Assembly (NCBI GenBank): GCA_020851035.1
Contig: JADZDM010000003.1
Location: forward strand, 24,467 to 88,466
Direction of reading: 5' to 3'
DNA: 64,000 bases
From: Gemmatimonadaceae bacterium
Lineage (GTDB): Bacteria; Gemmatimonadota; Gemmatimonadetes; Gemmatimonadales; Gemmatimonadaceae
Made by a program: the position numbers and the translations under genes. The notes below the pieces were generated by a model. It saw only the letters and a program-made list of their open reading frames with translations. It was not told the DNA's origin and made no database searches. The stretch's first letter is position 1. Each line of letters starts with the position of its first letter. Below are positions 1 to 8,998 of the stretch, in pieces.

Positions 1-2
1 AG

Positions 3-1871
3 GCGCTGGTGCTTGGCGAGATCCCCTCGGTCTTCGGGGCATCGCGCTTCGACCAGGCCGTCACCGAGGCACCGGCCTCGGTGAGCGTCGTGACGGCCGA
101 GGACATCCGCACCTACGGCTGGCGGACGCTGGCCGACGTGCTGCGGAGCGTGCGCGGCTTCTACGTCACGAATGACCGGGCCTACAGCTTCGTCGGCACG
201 CGCGGCTTCGGGCGCCCGGGCGACTACAACGCCCGCATCCTCCTGCTGATCGACGGCAGCCCCGTCAACGAGAACATCTTCGGCGCCGCGTACGTGGGGC
301 TGGAGAGCATGGTCGACCTGACGGCGGTGGACCGGGTGGAAGTGATCCGTGGGCCGGCGTCGTCGGTGTACGGTGCGAATGCGTTCTTCGCCGTGATCAA
401 CGTCGTGACGCACCGCGGCCGCGCCAGTGGCGGCACGCGCGCGACGGTGGAACTGGGCAGCTTCGGCTCGCGCGAACTGGCCCTCTCCGGCGGTGGCCGC
501 GCGCGCAACGGCATCGAGTTCTTCGGGTCGGCCGGCCTGCGTCGCATTGCAGGACAGGACTTCCACTTCGCGGAGTTCGACAGCGCCGGCGGGATGGCGG
601 TCGGCCGCGACGGTGAGCGCCGCGAGCGGCTGTTCGGCAAGGTCGGCTGGGGCCGGTTCACGCTCGAGGGCATCGTGAACCGGCGGGAGAAGCTGGTGCC
701 GACCGCCAGCTTCGACACCGACTTCAATCGCGGGCGCCTGGAGTTCGGTGACCGGCAGTCCAGCCTGGCCCTGCACTATGCGCCGTCCGGCGACGACCGG
801 GCCAGCGTGAGCGGCTCGCTCGCGCTCAACCGCTACGACTACGACGGCGTCTACCCCTACGGCACCGAGGCGCTCGTGGAGTGGTCCCACGGCACCTGGG
901 CCATCGCCGAGGCGCAGTACTCGCGACGCCTGCGCACCCGCGACCGCCTGCTGGTGGGCGGCGAGGTCACCGGGCACATGCGCCAGGAGCAGGGCGCGAC
1001 CTATGATGCAACGCAGGCGCCGGAGTTCCTGGACAACACGACGGCCAGCACCATCGGCGTGTTCTCGGTGGCCGAGGTGCACCTGACGCCGCGCCTGATC
1101 CTCAACGGCGGGCTGCGGTTCGACCATTCACGATGGCTGCGCGGCAACCTGAGCCCGCGCGCCGCGCTGATCTACACCATCGGTGCCGGCTCGGACGTGA
1201 AGCTGCTGGTGGGGAGCGCCTACCGCGCCCCGACGAACTACGAGCGCTTCTACAATGATGGCGAGATCACCTCGAAGGCGAACATCGCGCTGCAGCCGGA
1301 GCGGATCACCACCACCGAGCTGCTGTTCGAGCATGTGTTCTCGTCGCACCTGAAGTGGACGTCGTCGCTCTACAACTACCACGCGCGGCGCCTGATCGAT
1401 GCCGCCGAGGATCCGCGCGACGGCCTGTTGCAGTACGGGAACATCGGCAGCGTGCGCGGGCAGGGCCTGGAGCTCGAGCTGGAGCTGGAGTTCGGTGGCA
1501 TGAACGGGCGTGCCAGCTACACGCTGCAGCGCGCCAGCAGCACCTCCGACTGGGCGGCGATCTCGAACTCGCCCCGCCACCTGGCCACGGCCAACGCGTG
1601 GCTGCCGCTGCTCCACGACCGTGCCCGGCTGGGGGTGGAGCTGCGGGCGATGAGCGCGCGCCTCTCGCCGCGCGGCGTGGTGGTGCCGGGCCACACCGTT
1701 GCCAACCTGGTCGCGAGCAGCCGCCGCATCGTGCGCGGCGTGGACGCCACACTCGGTGTCTTCAACCTGTTCGACGCCGCCTTCGGTGACCCGGTCGGCG
1801 AGGAGCACCGGCAGGCGTTCATCATGCAGGACGGTCGCACGCTCCGCCTGGCCCTCGGAGTGGCGTTCTAG
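3..1871 (+). CDS. TonB-dependent outer-membrane receptor (5' end missing)
   Basis: The reading frame is open to the left edge, so the signal peptide and true start lie outside the window; a GTG at 9 is only the first possible start inside it. The visible protein begins at the plug domain (about residues 5-135) with motifs such as EAPASVSVVTAEDIR, LADVLRSVRGFY, RGFGRPGDYN and VDRVEVIRGPASSVYGANAF. These are typical of a plug from the Cir/FepA-like group. The rest is a beta-barrel ending in Phe, as outer-membrane proteins usually do. Its stop codon is followed directly by the ATG of the binding-protein gene (TAGATG), and two signalling genes follow, so it may act as a ligand sensor or importer feeding a signal relay. 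The ligand is unknown. Confidence 0.9.
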   Translation, partial: ALVLGEIPSVFGASRFDQAVTEAPASVSVVTAEDIRTYGWRTLADVLRSVRGFYVTNDRAYSFVGTRGFGRPGDYNARILLLIDGSPVNENIFGAAYVGLESMVDLTAVDRVEVIRGPASSVYGANAFFAVINVVTHRGRASGGTRATVELGSFGSRELALSGGGRARNGIEFFGSAGLRRIAGQDFHFAEFDSAGGMAVGRDGERRERLFGKVGWGRFTLEGIVNRREKLVPTASFDTDFNRGRLEFGDRQSSLALHYAPSGDDRASVSGSLALNRYDYDGVYPYGTEALVEWSHGTWAIAEAQYSRRLRTRDRLLVGGEVTGHMRQEQGATYDATQAPEFLDNTTASTIGVFSVAEVHLTPRLILNGGLRFDHSRWLRGNLSPRAALIYTIGAGSDVKLLVGSAYRAPTNYERFYNDGEITSKANIALQPERITTTELLFEHVFSSHLKWTSSLYNYHARRLIDAAEDPRDGLLQYGNIGSVRGQGLELELELEFGGMNGRASYTLQRASSTSDWAAISNSPRHLATANAWLPLLHDRARLGVELRAMSARLSPRGVVVPGHTVANLVASSRRIVRGVDATLGVFNLFDAAFGDPVGEEHRQAFIMQDGRTLRLALGVAF

Positions 1872-2798
1872 ATGCGCGTCGGTCTCCTGCGCTGCCTGGC
1901 GCTCGTGGGCCTGCACTTCCTCACGGTGCCCGGCCTGGTCGGCCAGGGCAGCCGGACCCCGGATGCCGTGCGCATCACGGTGCTGCAGGGCAGCGCCACG
2001 CCCGCCTCGCACCAGCTCGTCGAGGGGTTCCGGCGGCGGTTCGAGCAGGTGGGCCGGCGGAGCATCGTCACGGTGCTGCCGGCGGATGGCGGTGGCGGCT
2101 CGACCGCCGCCTCGACGGACCTGGTGATCGCCCTCGGCGCGCGCGCGGCCTCGGTGGCCGCGCGCGAGTATCGCGGCGTGCCGGCCATCGGCGCGCTGGT
2201 GACCCGGGAATCGGCGGCGCCGTCCGGTGGTGCCTCGCCGTCGGTGGTGCTGGAGTTCACCCCCGAGGTGGAACTGGACTGGGTGCGCCGCATGCTGCCG
2301 CAGGCACGGCGCATCGGGGTGCTCTACAGCAGCGACGCGAACGCGCGGCTGGTGGCGCGGGCGCGCGAGATCGGCCGCAGCATGGGCCTCGAGATCGTGG
2401 CGCGCCGCATCGCGAACCCGTCGGAGATCCCGGCGGCCCTCAATGGCATGGCCGGCGATGCCGACGTGCTGTGGGGACTGGCCGACGACCTGGTGCTGAC
2501 GCCGGAGACGGCGCGCGCCGTGTTGCTCTCCTCCCTGCGCACGCGGCTGCCGTTCGTCGGCCTCTCGTCGCAGTGGGTGCGTGCCGGTGCCGTGTACGCC
2601 CTCGACCGTGACTACGCCGACATGGGCGCGCAGACCGCCGACCTGGCCGTCCGCCTCCTCGACGGCGCCCCGCTGCGCGCCGGCGATGCCGTGACGCCGC
2701 GCAAGGTCGTGTACTCCCTCAACCTCCGCAGTGCCGCCCTGATGCGACTGACCATCCCGGACAACCTGCAGCGCGGCGCCAGCGAGATCTTCCGATGA
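1872..2798 (+). CDS. Periplasmic binding protein, ABC_sub_bind type
   Basis: This 308-residue protein starts with a signal peptide (hydrophobic stretch to about residue 24, ending in VGQG). It then shows the two-lobe pattern of the ABC_sub_bind (PF04392-like) family, with LVIALGARAA, ARRIGVLYSSDANARLVARAREIGRSMGLEI split over the two lobes and ADVLWGLADDLVLTPE. No ABC permease or ATPase gene is nearby. It sits between a TonB receptor and a hybrid kinase and overlaps the kinase start by 4 nt (ATGA). I infer that it captures a ligand in the periplasm and presents it to the kinase rather than serving an ABC importer. The ligand cannot be told from sequence. Confidence 0.85.
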   Translation: MRVGLLRCLALVGLHFLTVPGLVGQGSRTPDAVRITVLQGSATPASHQLVEGFRRRFEQVGRRSIVTVLPADGGGGSTAASTDLVIALGARAASVAAREYRGVPAIGALVTRESAAPSGGASPSVVLEFTPEVELDWVRRMLPQARRIGVLYSSDANARLVARAREIGRSMGLEIVARRIANPSEIPAALNGMAGDADVLWGLADDLVLTPETARAVLLSSLRTRLPFVGLSSQWVRAGAVYALDRDYADMGAQTADLAVRLLDGAPLRAGDAVTPRKVVYSLNLRSAALMRLTIPDNLQRGASEIFR

Positions 2799-5674
2799 CC
2801 ACTGCACCCTCCCGTGCCCCGCGCCGTCCCGGGCTGGCGATGAAGATGTCGCTGCTCGTTTCGGGCGCCGTCTGCATCACCGTCGCGATCAGCGCCTTCG
2901 TGCTGCTCTCGCGCGAGCAGCGCCAGTCCGAGCGCGACCTGCTCTCCCGGGCCTCGGCCATGGCGCAGCTCGTCGCCGCCAACAGCGAGTTCGCGATCTA
3001 CACCGGCACCACCGATGCCCTCGGCCCGATCGTCAAGCGGCTGGAGGCGATGGACGATGTCGCGTTCCTGCGGGTGGTGCGCCTGCCTGACGAGGTCGTG
3101 TTCGACCGGCGCGTGCGACCGGCCTTCGCGCGGACCGACATCGACCTCGTCCCGCTCGCACCGGACGCCACCACGCTCACCACGCACCGCTGGCGCACGC
3201 ACGACGAGCCGGTGCTCGACATCATCGTGCCGGTGCTCTCCGGTGACGAGGGCGACCTCACGGCGGACCCGCTCGGTGCCACCGGCACGGCCGCGAAGGG
3301 GCGCACGCTGGGCTATGTGCAGCTCGGCATGACGCTCACGCCCACCCTGGTGCGCCGCCAGCAGGCGCTGACGCAGGTGGGCCTGTGGACACTGGTGCTG
3401 CTGGCCGTGGGCCTGCCGCTCACGCACATGCTCACCCGCCGCGTGACGGCGCCGGTGCGCGCCCTCGTCGACGCCGCCCGTGCGGCCGGTGAGGGCCGCT
3501 TCGACTCGATCGGCCACATCGGCGGCAGCGACGAGATCGGGACGCTCGCGCGCGCCTTCGAGATGATGGTGCGCAAGCTCCGCGCCTCGTGGAGCGACCT
3601 CGAGGACCACCAGCGGACGCTCGAGGCCAAGGTGCTGAGCCGCACCCAGGCGCTCGAGGAGTCGCGCGCCGCGGCCGAGGCGCATGCCCAGCGCGCGGAG
3701 GAGGCCAGCCGCGCCAAGTCGCAGTTCCTCGCCAACATGAGCCATGAGATCCGCACGCCGATGAACGGCGTGATGGGCATGCTCGAGCTGCTTGGCGCCA
3801 CCGAGCTCGCCCCGCGCCAGAAGCGCTTCGCCGAGACGGCGTACCGCTCGGCCGAGGAGCTGCTGGAGCTGATCAACGACATCCTCGACTTCTCGAAGAT
3901 CGAGGCCGGCCACCTCGAGCTCCACCGCACCGACTTCGACGTGCAGCAGTCGGTGGAGGACGTGTGCGAGATGCTCGCGCCGCGCGCCCACGGAAAGGGG
4001 CTGGACCTGATCGTGCGCATCGCGCCGGCGGTCCACCGCAACGTCTTCGGCGACGTGATGCGGCTGCGCCAGGTGCTGGTGAACCTCATCGGCAACGCCA
4101 TCAAGTTCACCACCAGCGGCAACGTGCAGCTCCGCGTGTCGCAGGTGGAACAGGACGACCAGCGGCAGGTGCTGCGCTTCGACGTGCAGGACACCGGCAT
4201 CGGCATCACCCCCGAGGTCGCGTCGCGCCTGTTCATGCCGTTCGTGCAGGCGGATTCCTCGACCACGCGTGAGTACGGTGGCACCGGCCTGGGCCTGGCC
4301 ATCGCACGCCAGCTTGTGGAGCTGATGGGCGGCACCATCGTCCTCGAGTCGGCACCCGGCCAGGGCTCGACCTTCTCGTTCACGGTGGCGCTGGACCTGC
4401 GCCCGCTGGACACCACGGCACCGCTCACGCCGGCCCGCGCACTGCAGGGTAGCCGCGTGCTCGTGATCGACGACAACGCCATCAACCGCGAGGTGCTGCG
4501 CGAGCAGCTCGGCGCCTGGGGCGCCACCGTCGACGAGGCCGACAGCGGCTCGGGCGGCCTCGAGACCCTCGCCGGCGCCGCGCCGTACGACGTCATGATC
4601 CTCGATTTCACCATGCCGAACATGGACGGCGGCGAGGTGGCCCGCAGCGTCCGTGCGAACCCGGCGTGGCGCGGCATGCCGATCCTGCTCCTCAGTTCCG
4701 TCGGCGGCACCGCGCACGCGCTCGAGACGGCAGCGCCGGTGGATGCGATGCTCACCAAGCCGGTGCGCCAGCGCGAGCTGGCGGAGCGCCTCGCGTCGCT
4801 CATCAAGGGCAGCACCGAGAGCCATGTCGGTGGCGCCGAGCCGGCGCCGGACAGCGCCGAGCCGGCCGAGCCGGCGCGGCAGGGTCGCCGCATCCTGCTG
4901 GCGGAGGACAACCCGGTGAACCAGCTCGTGGCCACCGGCATGCTGGAAGGTGCCGGCTGCATCGTCACGGTGGCGTCGAACGGGTTGGAGGCGGTGCAGC
5001 TCGCCACCACGCAGCGGTTCGACCTGATCCTGATGGACTGCATGATGCCGGAGCTGGACGGGTATGGGGCCACGGCCACCATCCGGTCGCACGAGGACGA
5101 CGGCCCGTTCCGGACGCCGATCGTGGCGCTCACCGCGTCGGCGCTGGCGGGTGAGCGGCAACGCTGCCTGGCGGCGGGGATGGACGACTACCTCACGAAG
5201 CCGATGCGGAAGGAGGCGCTCCTCGCGCTGCTGGACCGCTGGGCCGACAGCGGCGAGGCGGCGCCGGCCGACGCGACCGCGAGCACCGGCGCGGCGATGG
5301 TACCCGAGGCGATCGCGCCGGTGGAGGACGACTTCGCGCTCGACCAGGGTGCGATCGACAGCATCCTCGCCTGTCCCGGCGGGCCACGCATCCTCGCAGC
5401 CTCGGTGGGCGCGTATGCCACCTCGGCGCCGCTGCAGGTGCGGTCGCTGCGGGACGCGGTGGCGTCGGGGGACCGTGACGCCGTGCGCCGGATCGCGCAC
5501 ACGCTGAAGTCGAGCAGTGCGATGCTGGGGGCCCGTGCGCTCTCGGGCATCCTCCGTGACGTGGAGGTGCATGCCCTCGAGCTCGAGCCGGCGGAGCTGG
5601 AGCGCCTGGTGGCGACCGCCGAGCATGCCTGTGACGTGGCCCTTCGCAGCCTGGTGGCCCATGTCGCGCACTGA
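2795..5674 (+). CDS. BarA-like hybrid sensor histidine kinase
   Basis: This 959-residue inner-membrane kinase has the order: TM1 (about 17-40), periplasmic sensor region, TM2 (about 190-212), HAMP (about 212-265), coiled coil, HisKA with MSHEIRTPMNG (phospho-acceptor His317), HATPase_c (NAIKF, DTGIGI, GGTGLGLAI), two receiver domains and a C-terminal HPt. Receiver Asp residues are D604 (ILDFTMPNMDG) and D748 (LMDCMMPELDG); the HPt His is H902 (HTLKSSSAMLG). All catalytic residues expected for a phosphorelay are present. The start overlaps the upstream binding-protein stop (ATGA), and the stop overlaps the next gene by 14 nt, so the four genes are probably translated together. The output is likely the next protein, a c-di-GMP enzyme. 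Confidence 0.93.
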   Translation: MTTAPSRAPRRPGLAMKMSLLVSGAVCITVAISAFVLLSREQRQSERDLLSRASAMAQLVAANSEFAIYTGTTDALGPIVKRLEAMDDVAFLRVVRLPDEVVFDRRVRPAFARTDIDLVPLAPDATTLTTHRWRTHDEPVLDIIVPVLSGDEGDLTADPLGATGTAAKGRTLGYVQLGMTLTPTLVRRQQALTQVGLWTLVLLAVGLPLTHMLTRRVTAPVRALVDAARAAGEGRFDSIGHIGGSDEIGTLARAFEMMVRKLRASWSDLEDHQRTLEAKVLSRTQALEESRAAAEAHAQRAEEASRAKSQFLANMSHEIRTPMNGVMGMLELLGATELAPRQKRFAETAYRSAEELLELINDILDFSKIEAGHLELHRTDFDVQQSVEDVCEMLAPRAHGKGLDLIVRIAPAVHRNVFGDVMRLRQVLVNLIGNAIKFTTSGNVQLRVSQVEQDDQRQVLRFDVQDTGIGITPEVASRLFMPFVQADSSTTREYGGTGLGLAIARQLVELMGGTIVLESAPGQGSTFSFTVALDLRPLDTTAPLTPARALQGSRVLVIDDNAINREVLREQLGAWGATVDEADSGSGGLETLAGAAPYDVMILDFTMPNMDGGEVARSVRANPAWRGMPILLLSSVGGTAHALETAAPVDAMLTKPVRQRELAERLASLIKGSTESHVGGAEPAPDSAEPAEPARQGRRILLAEDNPVNQLVATGMLEGAGCIVTVASNGLEAVQLATTQRFDLILMDCMMPELDGYGATATIRSHEDDGPFRTPIVALTASALAGERQRCLAAGMDDYLTKPMRKEALLALLDRWADSGEAAPADATASTGAAMVPEAIAPVEDDFALDQGAIDSILACPGGPRILAASVGAYATSAPLQVRSLRDAVASGDRDAVRRIAHTLKSSSAMLGARALSGILRDVEVHALELEPAELERLVATAEHACDVALRSLVAHVAH

Positions 5675-7811
5675 CCCCCGCGCTGCGGCGCATGCCCCGG
5701 TGATCCTGGTGGCCGATGACGACCTCGTCATGCGCAGCATGATGAGTGCCGTGCTCGCCGAGTCCGGCTTCACGGTGATCGAGGCCGCCGATGGCAGCGA
5801 GGCGCTGTCGCGCGCGCTGTCGGCGCGTCCCGACCTGATCGTGCTGGATGTCGTGATGCCGGGGCTGGACGGGTTCCAGGTGTGCGAGCAGCTGCGCGCC
5901 GTCGCCGGCATGGCGGAGGTGCCGGTGCTCATGCTCACGGGCCTCGAGGACACGCACGCCATCCGCCGCGCCTTCGAGATCGGGGCCACCGACTTCGCCA
6001 CCAAGCCGCTCAGCCCCGCGCTGTTCAGCCATCGCGTGCACTTCATGCTGCGCTCGGTGGACATGGTCAGCGAGCTGCGCGAGAGTGAGGCGCGGCTGGG
6101 AAATGCACAGCGCCTGGCGCGCCTGGGCAACTGGGAACTGGACCTGAAGCGCCGCGTGGTCAGCGGGTCGCCGGAGACGTTCGCGATCCTCGGCCTCGAC
6201 GTGGCGCAGCGCGAGGTCGGCATCGAGGCGCTGCGTGCCCTGGTCACGCCCGGTGACCTGGAGTCGCTGGATGCGGCCGTGCACCGCGTGATCCGCGGCG
6301 ACGCCAGCTTCGAGCACGAGTGCCGCGTGACCCCGCCGGAGGCGAGCTCGCGCAACATCTGCCTGATGGGCCAGCTCGTGCGTCGCGGCGCATCGCGGGA
6401 GCTCTGCATCGCCGGCACCATCCAGGACATCACGGAGCGGACGGTGGCCGAGGAGCGGATCCGCAGCCTCGCCTACTACGACGCCCTGACGGGGCTGCCG
6501 AACCGGCTGATGTTCACGGAGCGGGTGCGGACGGCGATGTCGCTGGCGCGGCGCAACAACACGCGGCTGGCGCTGCTGCTGGTGGACCTCGACAACTTCA
6601 AGAGCATCAACGACACGCTCGGCCACGGCGCCGGTGACCTGGTGCTGCAGGAGGTGGGGGCGCGCCTGCGCACGATCGTCCGTGACACCGATGCCGTCTC
6701 GCACGAGATCGGGGGGGACGGCTTCCTCCCGGTGTCGCGCCTTGGCGGCGACGAGTTCCTGGTGGCGGTGGCGGACCTCGAGGCCGGTGACGAGGCGGCC
6801 GGCGTGGCGCGACGCATCCTCAGCGCGCTGCGGCTGCCACTCACGGTGGGCTCGAACGAGATCTTCGTGGGCGCCAGCATCGGCATCAGCGTCTTCCCCG
6901 ATGATGGTGCGGACTTCGAGGCGGTGTTCCGCAACGCCGACGTCGCGCTCTACCACGCCAAGGACGCCGGCCGGAACACGTCGGAGTTCTTCAGCGCCGC
7001 CATGAACGAGACGGCGATGTACCGCATGCTCATCGAGACGAGCCTGCGGCGCAGCCTCGAGCGGGACGAGCTCTCGGTGCACTACCAGCCGCAGGTGGAC
7101 GTGCAGACCGGCCGGCTGCTCGCCGCGGAGGCGCTGCTGCGCTGGACGCACCCCGACATCGGCCACGTGAGCCCGGCGCAGTTCATCCCGCTGGCGGAGC
7201 GGATCGGCATGATCGCGCCGCTCACGGAGTACGTGCTGCACAGCGCGTCGAAGTCGCTGCGCCACTGGCACGACCTCGGCGGGACCGGGATGCGCGTGGC
7301 CGTCAACCTGTCCACCCAGCTCTTCCGGCAGCGCGACGTGCTGCAGCGTCTCGCCGACATCCCGGAGCAATACGGCGTGGACCCGTCGTGCGTGGAGTTC
7401 GAGATCACCGAGACCACGCTGCTGGACAGCCCGGCCGATGCGGAGCGCATCCTGACGATGTTCCGCGAGCGTGGCTTCCGGGTGGCGCTCGACGACTTCG
7501 GGGCGGGCTACTCGTCACTCAGCCACCTGCGGCGCTTCGCGCTCGACACGCTCAAGATCGACCGGTCGTTCATCCGCGAGCTGCTGAGTGGACCGCGCGA
7601 GCTGGAGATCGTGGGGGCGCTGATCGCGCTCGCGCACCGGCTCGGCATCGAGCCGGTGGCGGAGGGCATCGAGGAACCGAGCCAGCGCGAGGCCCTGCTG
7701 GCGAAGGGGTGCCGCGTGATGCAGGGGTACCTGATCGGTCGCCCGATGCCGGCGTACGCCATGTCGGCGCTCGTGACACAACAGGCGGAATCGCCGGTCG
7801 CCGGGCGCTGA
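5661..7811 (+). CDS. REC-PAS-GGDEF-EAL response regulator
   Basis: This 716-residue cytoplasmic protein starts at ATG 5661, inside the end of the kinase gene; longer in-frame starts would run deep into that gene. It has a receiver domain (ILVADDD, phospho-Asp D63, LDVVMPGLDG), a PAS-like segment (about 140-255), a GGDEF diguanylate cyclase domain (GGDEF at 362-366) and an EAL phosphodiesterase domain (EALLRW at 490-495, later DDFGAGYSS and LKIDRSFI). Both catalytic signatures are intact, so it may make or degrade cyclic di-GMP. An extra stretch just before the active site carries a near copy, IGGDGF, that is not usual in the family core. It is the likely phosphorylation target of the upstream hybrid kinase. 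Confidence 0.92.
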   Translation: MSRTDPRAAAHAPVILVADDDLVMRSMMSAVLAESGFTVIEAADGSEALSRALSARPDLIVLDVVMPGLDGFQVCEQLRAVAGMAEVPVLMLTGLEDTHAIRRAFEIGATDFATKPLSPALFSHRVHFMLRSVDMVSELRESEARLGNAQRLARLGNWELDLKRRVVSGSPETFAILGLDVAQREVGIEALRALVTPGDLESLDAAVHRVIRGDASFEHECRVTPPEASSRNICLMGQLVRRGASRELCIAGTIQDITERTVAEERIRSLAYYDALTGLPNRLMFTERVRTAMSLARRNNTRLALLLVDLDNFKSINDTLGHGAGDLVLQEVGARLRTIVRDTDAVSHEIGGDGFLPVSRLGGDEFLVAVADLEAGDEAAGVARRILSALRLPLTVGSNEIFVGASIGISVFPDDGADFEAVFRNADVALYHAKDAGRNTSEFFSAAMNETAMYRMLIETSLRRSLERDELSVHYQPQVDVQTGRLLAAEALLRWTHPDIGHVSPAQFIPLAERIGMIAPLTEYVLHSASKSLRHWHDLGGTGMRVAVNLSTQLFRQRDVLQRLADIPEQYGVDPSCVEFEITETTLLDSPADAERILTMFRERGFRVALDDFGAGYSSLSHLRRFALDTLKIDRSFIRELLSGPRELEIVGALIALAHRLGIEPVAEGIEEPSQREALLAKGCRVMQGYLIGRPMPAYAMSALVTQQAESPVAGR

Positions 7812-7864
7812 GCCGGCACACACTCGCGCCGCGGCGGCGGTTCCCGTTTCCCGGCGGTGGTGAG

Positions 7865-7870
7865 TATGCT
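7865..7870 (+). promoter_or_regulatory. Candidate -10 element of a leaderless promoter (TATGCT)
   Basis: TATGCT lies exactly 6 nt before the ATG at 7877, which would place the transcription start on that ATG. The same TANNNT-N6-ATG layout is seen at 43843, 48414 and 54442. A weak TTCCCG at 7841 is the only -35 candidate. Confidence 0.4.
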
Positions 7871-7876
7871 CCGCGC

Positions 7877-7924
7877 ATGCCACAGCGATCTTTCCACTGC
7901 CGCGTCGGCGGCACGCGCACGTGA
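7877..7924 (+). CDS. Putative 15-codon leader ORF before the Kir-like gene
   Basis: A short open frame starts at the ATG that sits 6 nt behind a TANNNT element and encodes MPQRSFHCRVGGTRT. Its TGA stop (7922-7924) overlaps the GTG start of the Kir-like gene in a GTGA arrangement. The downstream gene has no clear Shine-Dalgarno sequence. I infer that ribosomes loading on a leaderless mRNA translate this peptide and then restart on the overlapping GTG. No peptide function is proposed. It could also be chance, because the frame is so short. Confidence 0.35.
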   Translation: MPQRSFHCRVGGTRT

Positions 7925-8943
7925 GCGCGGAGCCTGATGTGCGCCGGCCCGAGGTCGAGGCGCGCGAGGACCTCGGGTTCGGGCGCCTCGTCGCCGAGAC
8001 GGTGCGCGGCCGGTTTCTCTCGCGCGACGGCACCCCGCTGAGCCACAAGTACGGCCTCGGGCCGCAGCGCCTGGAGCGCTTCTACCTCGGTGCGCTCGGC
8101 ACCACCTGGCTGACCTTCGTCGGCTGGTCACTGGGCGCCGTGATGCTGCTGAATGGCTGCTTCACACTGGCGTTCCTCGCGCTCGGGCCTGCCGCGATCG
8201 GCGGGCGCGACGTGGTGCGGATCGATGACCCGTTCCTGGCCACGTTCAGCTTCAGCCTGGCGAAGTTCACCACCTCCGATGCGTCGCCGATGTTCGCCGT
8301 GGGCGCCACGGCGCACTGGCTGACGATCCTCGAGTCACTCCTCGGCCCGCTCACGCTGGTCGTCATCGCCGGGTTGCTGATCGCGCGGCTGATCCGGCCG
8401 CGCATGCGCCTGCAGTACAGCGAGTCGGCGGTGGTGGCGCCGTACGAGGGCGGACGCGGGCTGATGTTCCGGTTCGTGAACACGCAGCCCAGCGAGCTGA
8501 GTGACGTGCAGGTGCGCGTGAACCTCATCCTCTACGAGACGCGCGACGGACGGCGCCAGCGCGCGTTCCACCAGCTCGAGCTGGAGCGGGACTCGGTGGA
8601 GTTCTTCACGCTCCACTGGACGGTGGTGCACCCGATCACCGACCGCAGCCCGCTCCGGGGCTACACGCCTGCGATGCTGCGCGAGGCCGAGGCCGAGCTG
8701 CTGGTCTCGGTGAACGCGCACGAGGGCACCTTCTCCACGCGCGTCACCTCGCGCTGCTCGTACGGCCACGACGACATCCGGTGGGATGCCCGGTTCGCGA
8801 GCGTCTTCGTCAGCGCCCCAGACGGCATCGTCGCCATCGACGTGGAGCGCCTCGACCGGCTCGACATCCTCCCCGACGGCGCCACCGCCGCCCCCGCTGC
8901 CGGCGAGCTCACTCCGGGACCGACGCCGGCGGGTCGTTCGTGA
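7921..8943 (+). CDS. Kir-like membrane protein with a replaced selectivity filter
   Basis: This 340-residue protein has the inward-rectifier (KirBac) plan: an N-terminal slide region (LSHKYGLGPQRLERFYL), TM1 (about 60-90), a pore helix, TM2 (about 135-158), and a C-terminal immunoglobulin-like cytoplasmic domain. Strong family marks in that domain include ITDRSPLRGYTP and HDDIRW. Where KirBac proteins have FATVGYGDMHP, this one has FTTSDASPMFA (residues 116-126). The distance to the following Ala-His pair is unchanged, so the filter residues are substituted rather than deleted. It is therefore unlikely to select potassium in the normal way. GTG 7921 is chosen because it overlaps a leader ORF stop. 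The gene is convergent with an antiporter gene. Confidence 0.8.
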   Translation: MSAEPDVRRPEVEAREDLGFGRLVAETVRGRFLSRDGTPLSHKYGLGPQRLERFYLGALGTTWLTFVGWSLGAVMLLNGCFTLAFLALGPAAIGGRDVVRIDDPFLATFSFSLAKFTTSDASPMFAVGATAHWLTILESLLGPLTLVVIAGLLIARLIRPRMRLQYSESAVVAPYEGGRGLMFRFVNTQPSELSDVQVRVNLILYETRDGRRQRAFHQLELERDSVEFFTLHWTVVHPITDRSPLRGYTPAMLREAEAELLVSVNAHEGTFSTRVTSRCSYGHDDIRWDARFASVFVSAPDGIVAIDVERLDRLDILPDGATAAPAAGELTPGPTPAGRS

Positions 8944-8968
8944 CGGCCGTTGCGCCGGTGCGCCAGCG

Positions 8969-8998
8969 CGGTCGCGCTTCCGGAGAGTAGCGCGACCG
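8969..8998. terminator. Bidirectional hairpin between convergent genes
   Basis: A perfect 10-bp stem (CGGTCGCGCT / AGCGCGACCG) with a 10-nt loop lies 25 nt after the Kir-like stop and directly beside the antiporter stop. It has no clear T-run, but its position fits a shared terminator. Confidence 0.65.

Noticed and set aside
1128..2807. Long minus-strand open frame opposite the TonB receptor and binding-protein genes
   Set aside because: It is His/Arg/Gln-rich low-complexity sequence typical of shadows in G+C-rich DNA and is antisense to two well-supported genes.
2612..6433. A 1273-codon minus-strand frame opposite the hybrid kinase
   Set aside because: No domain is recognisable and the composition is that of an antisense shadow; the plus-strand kinase has every catalytic motif.
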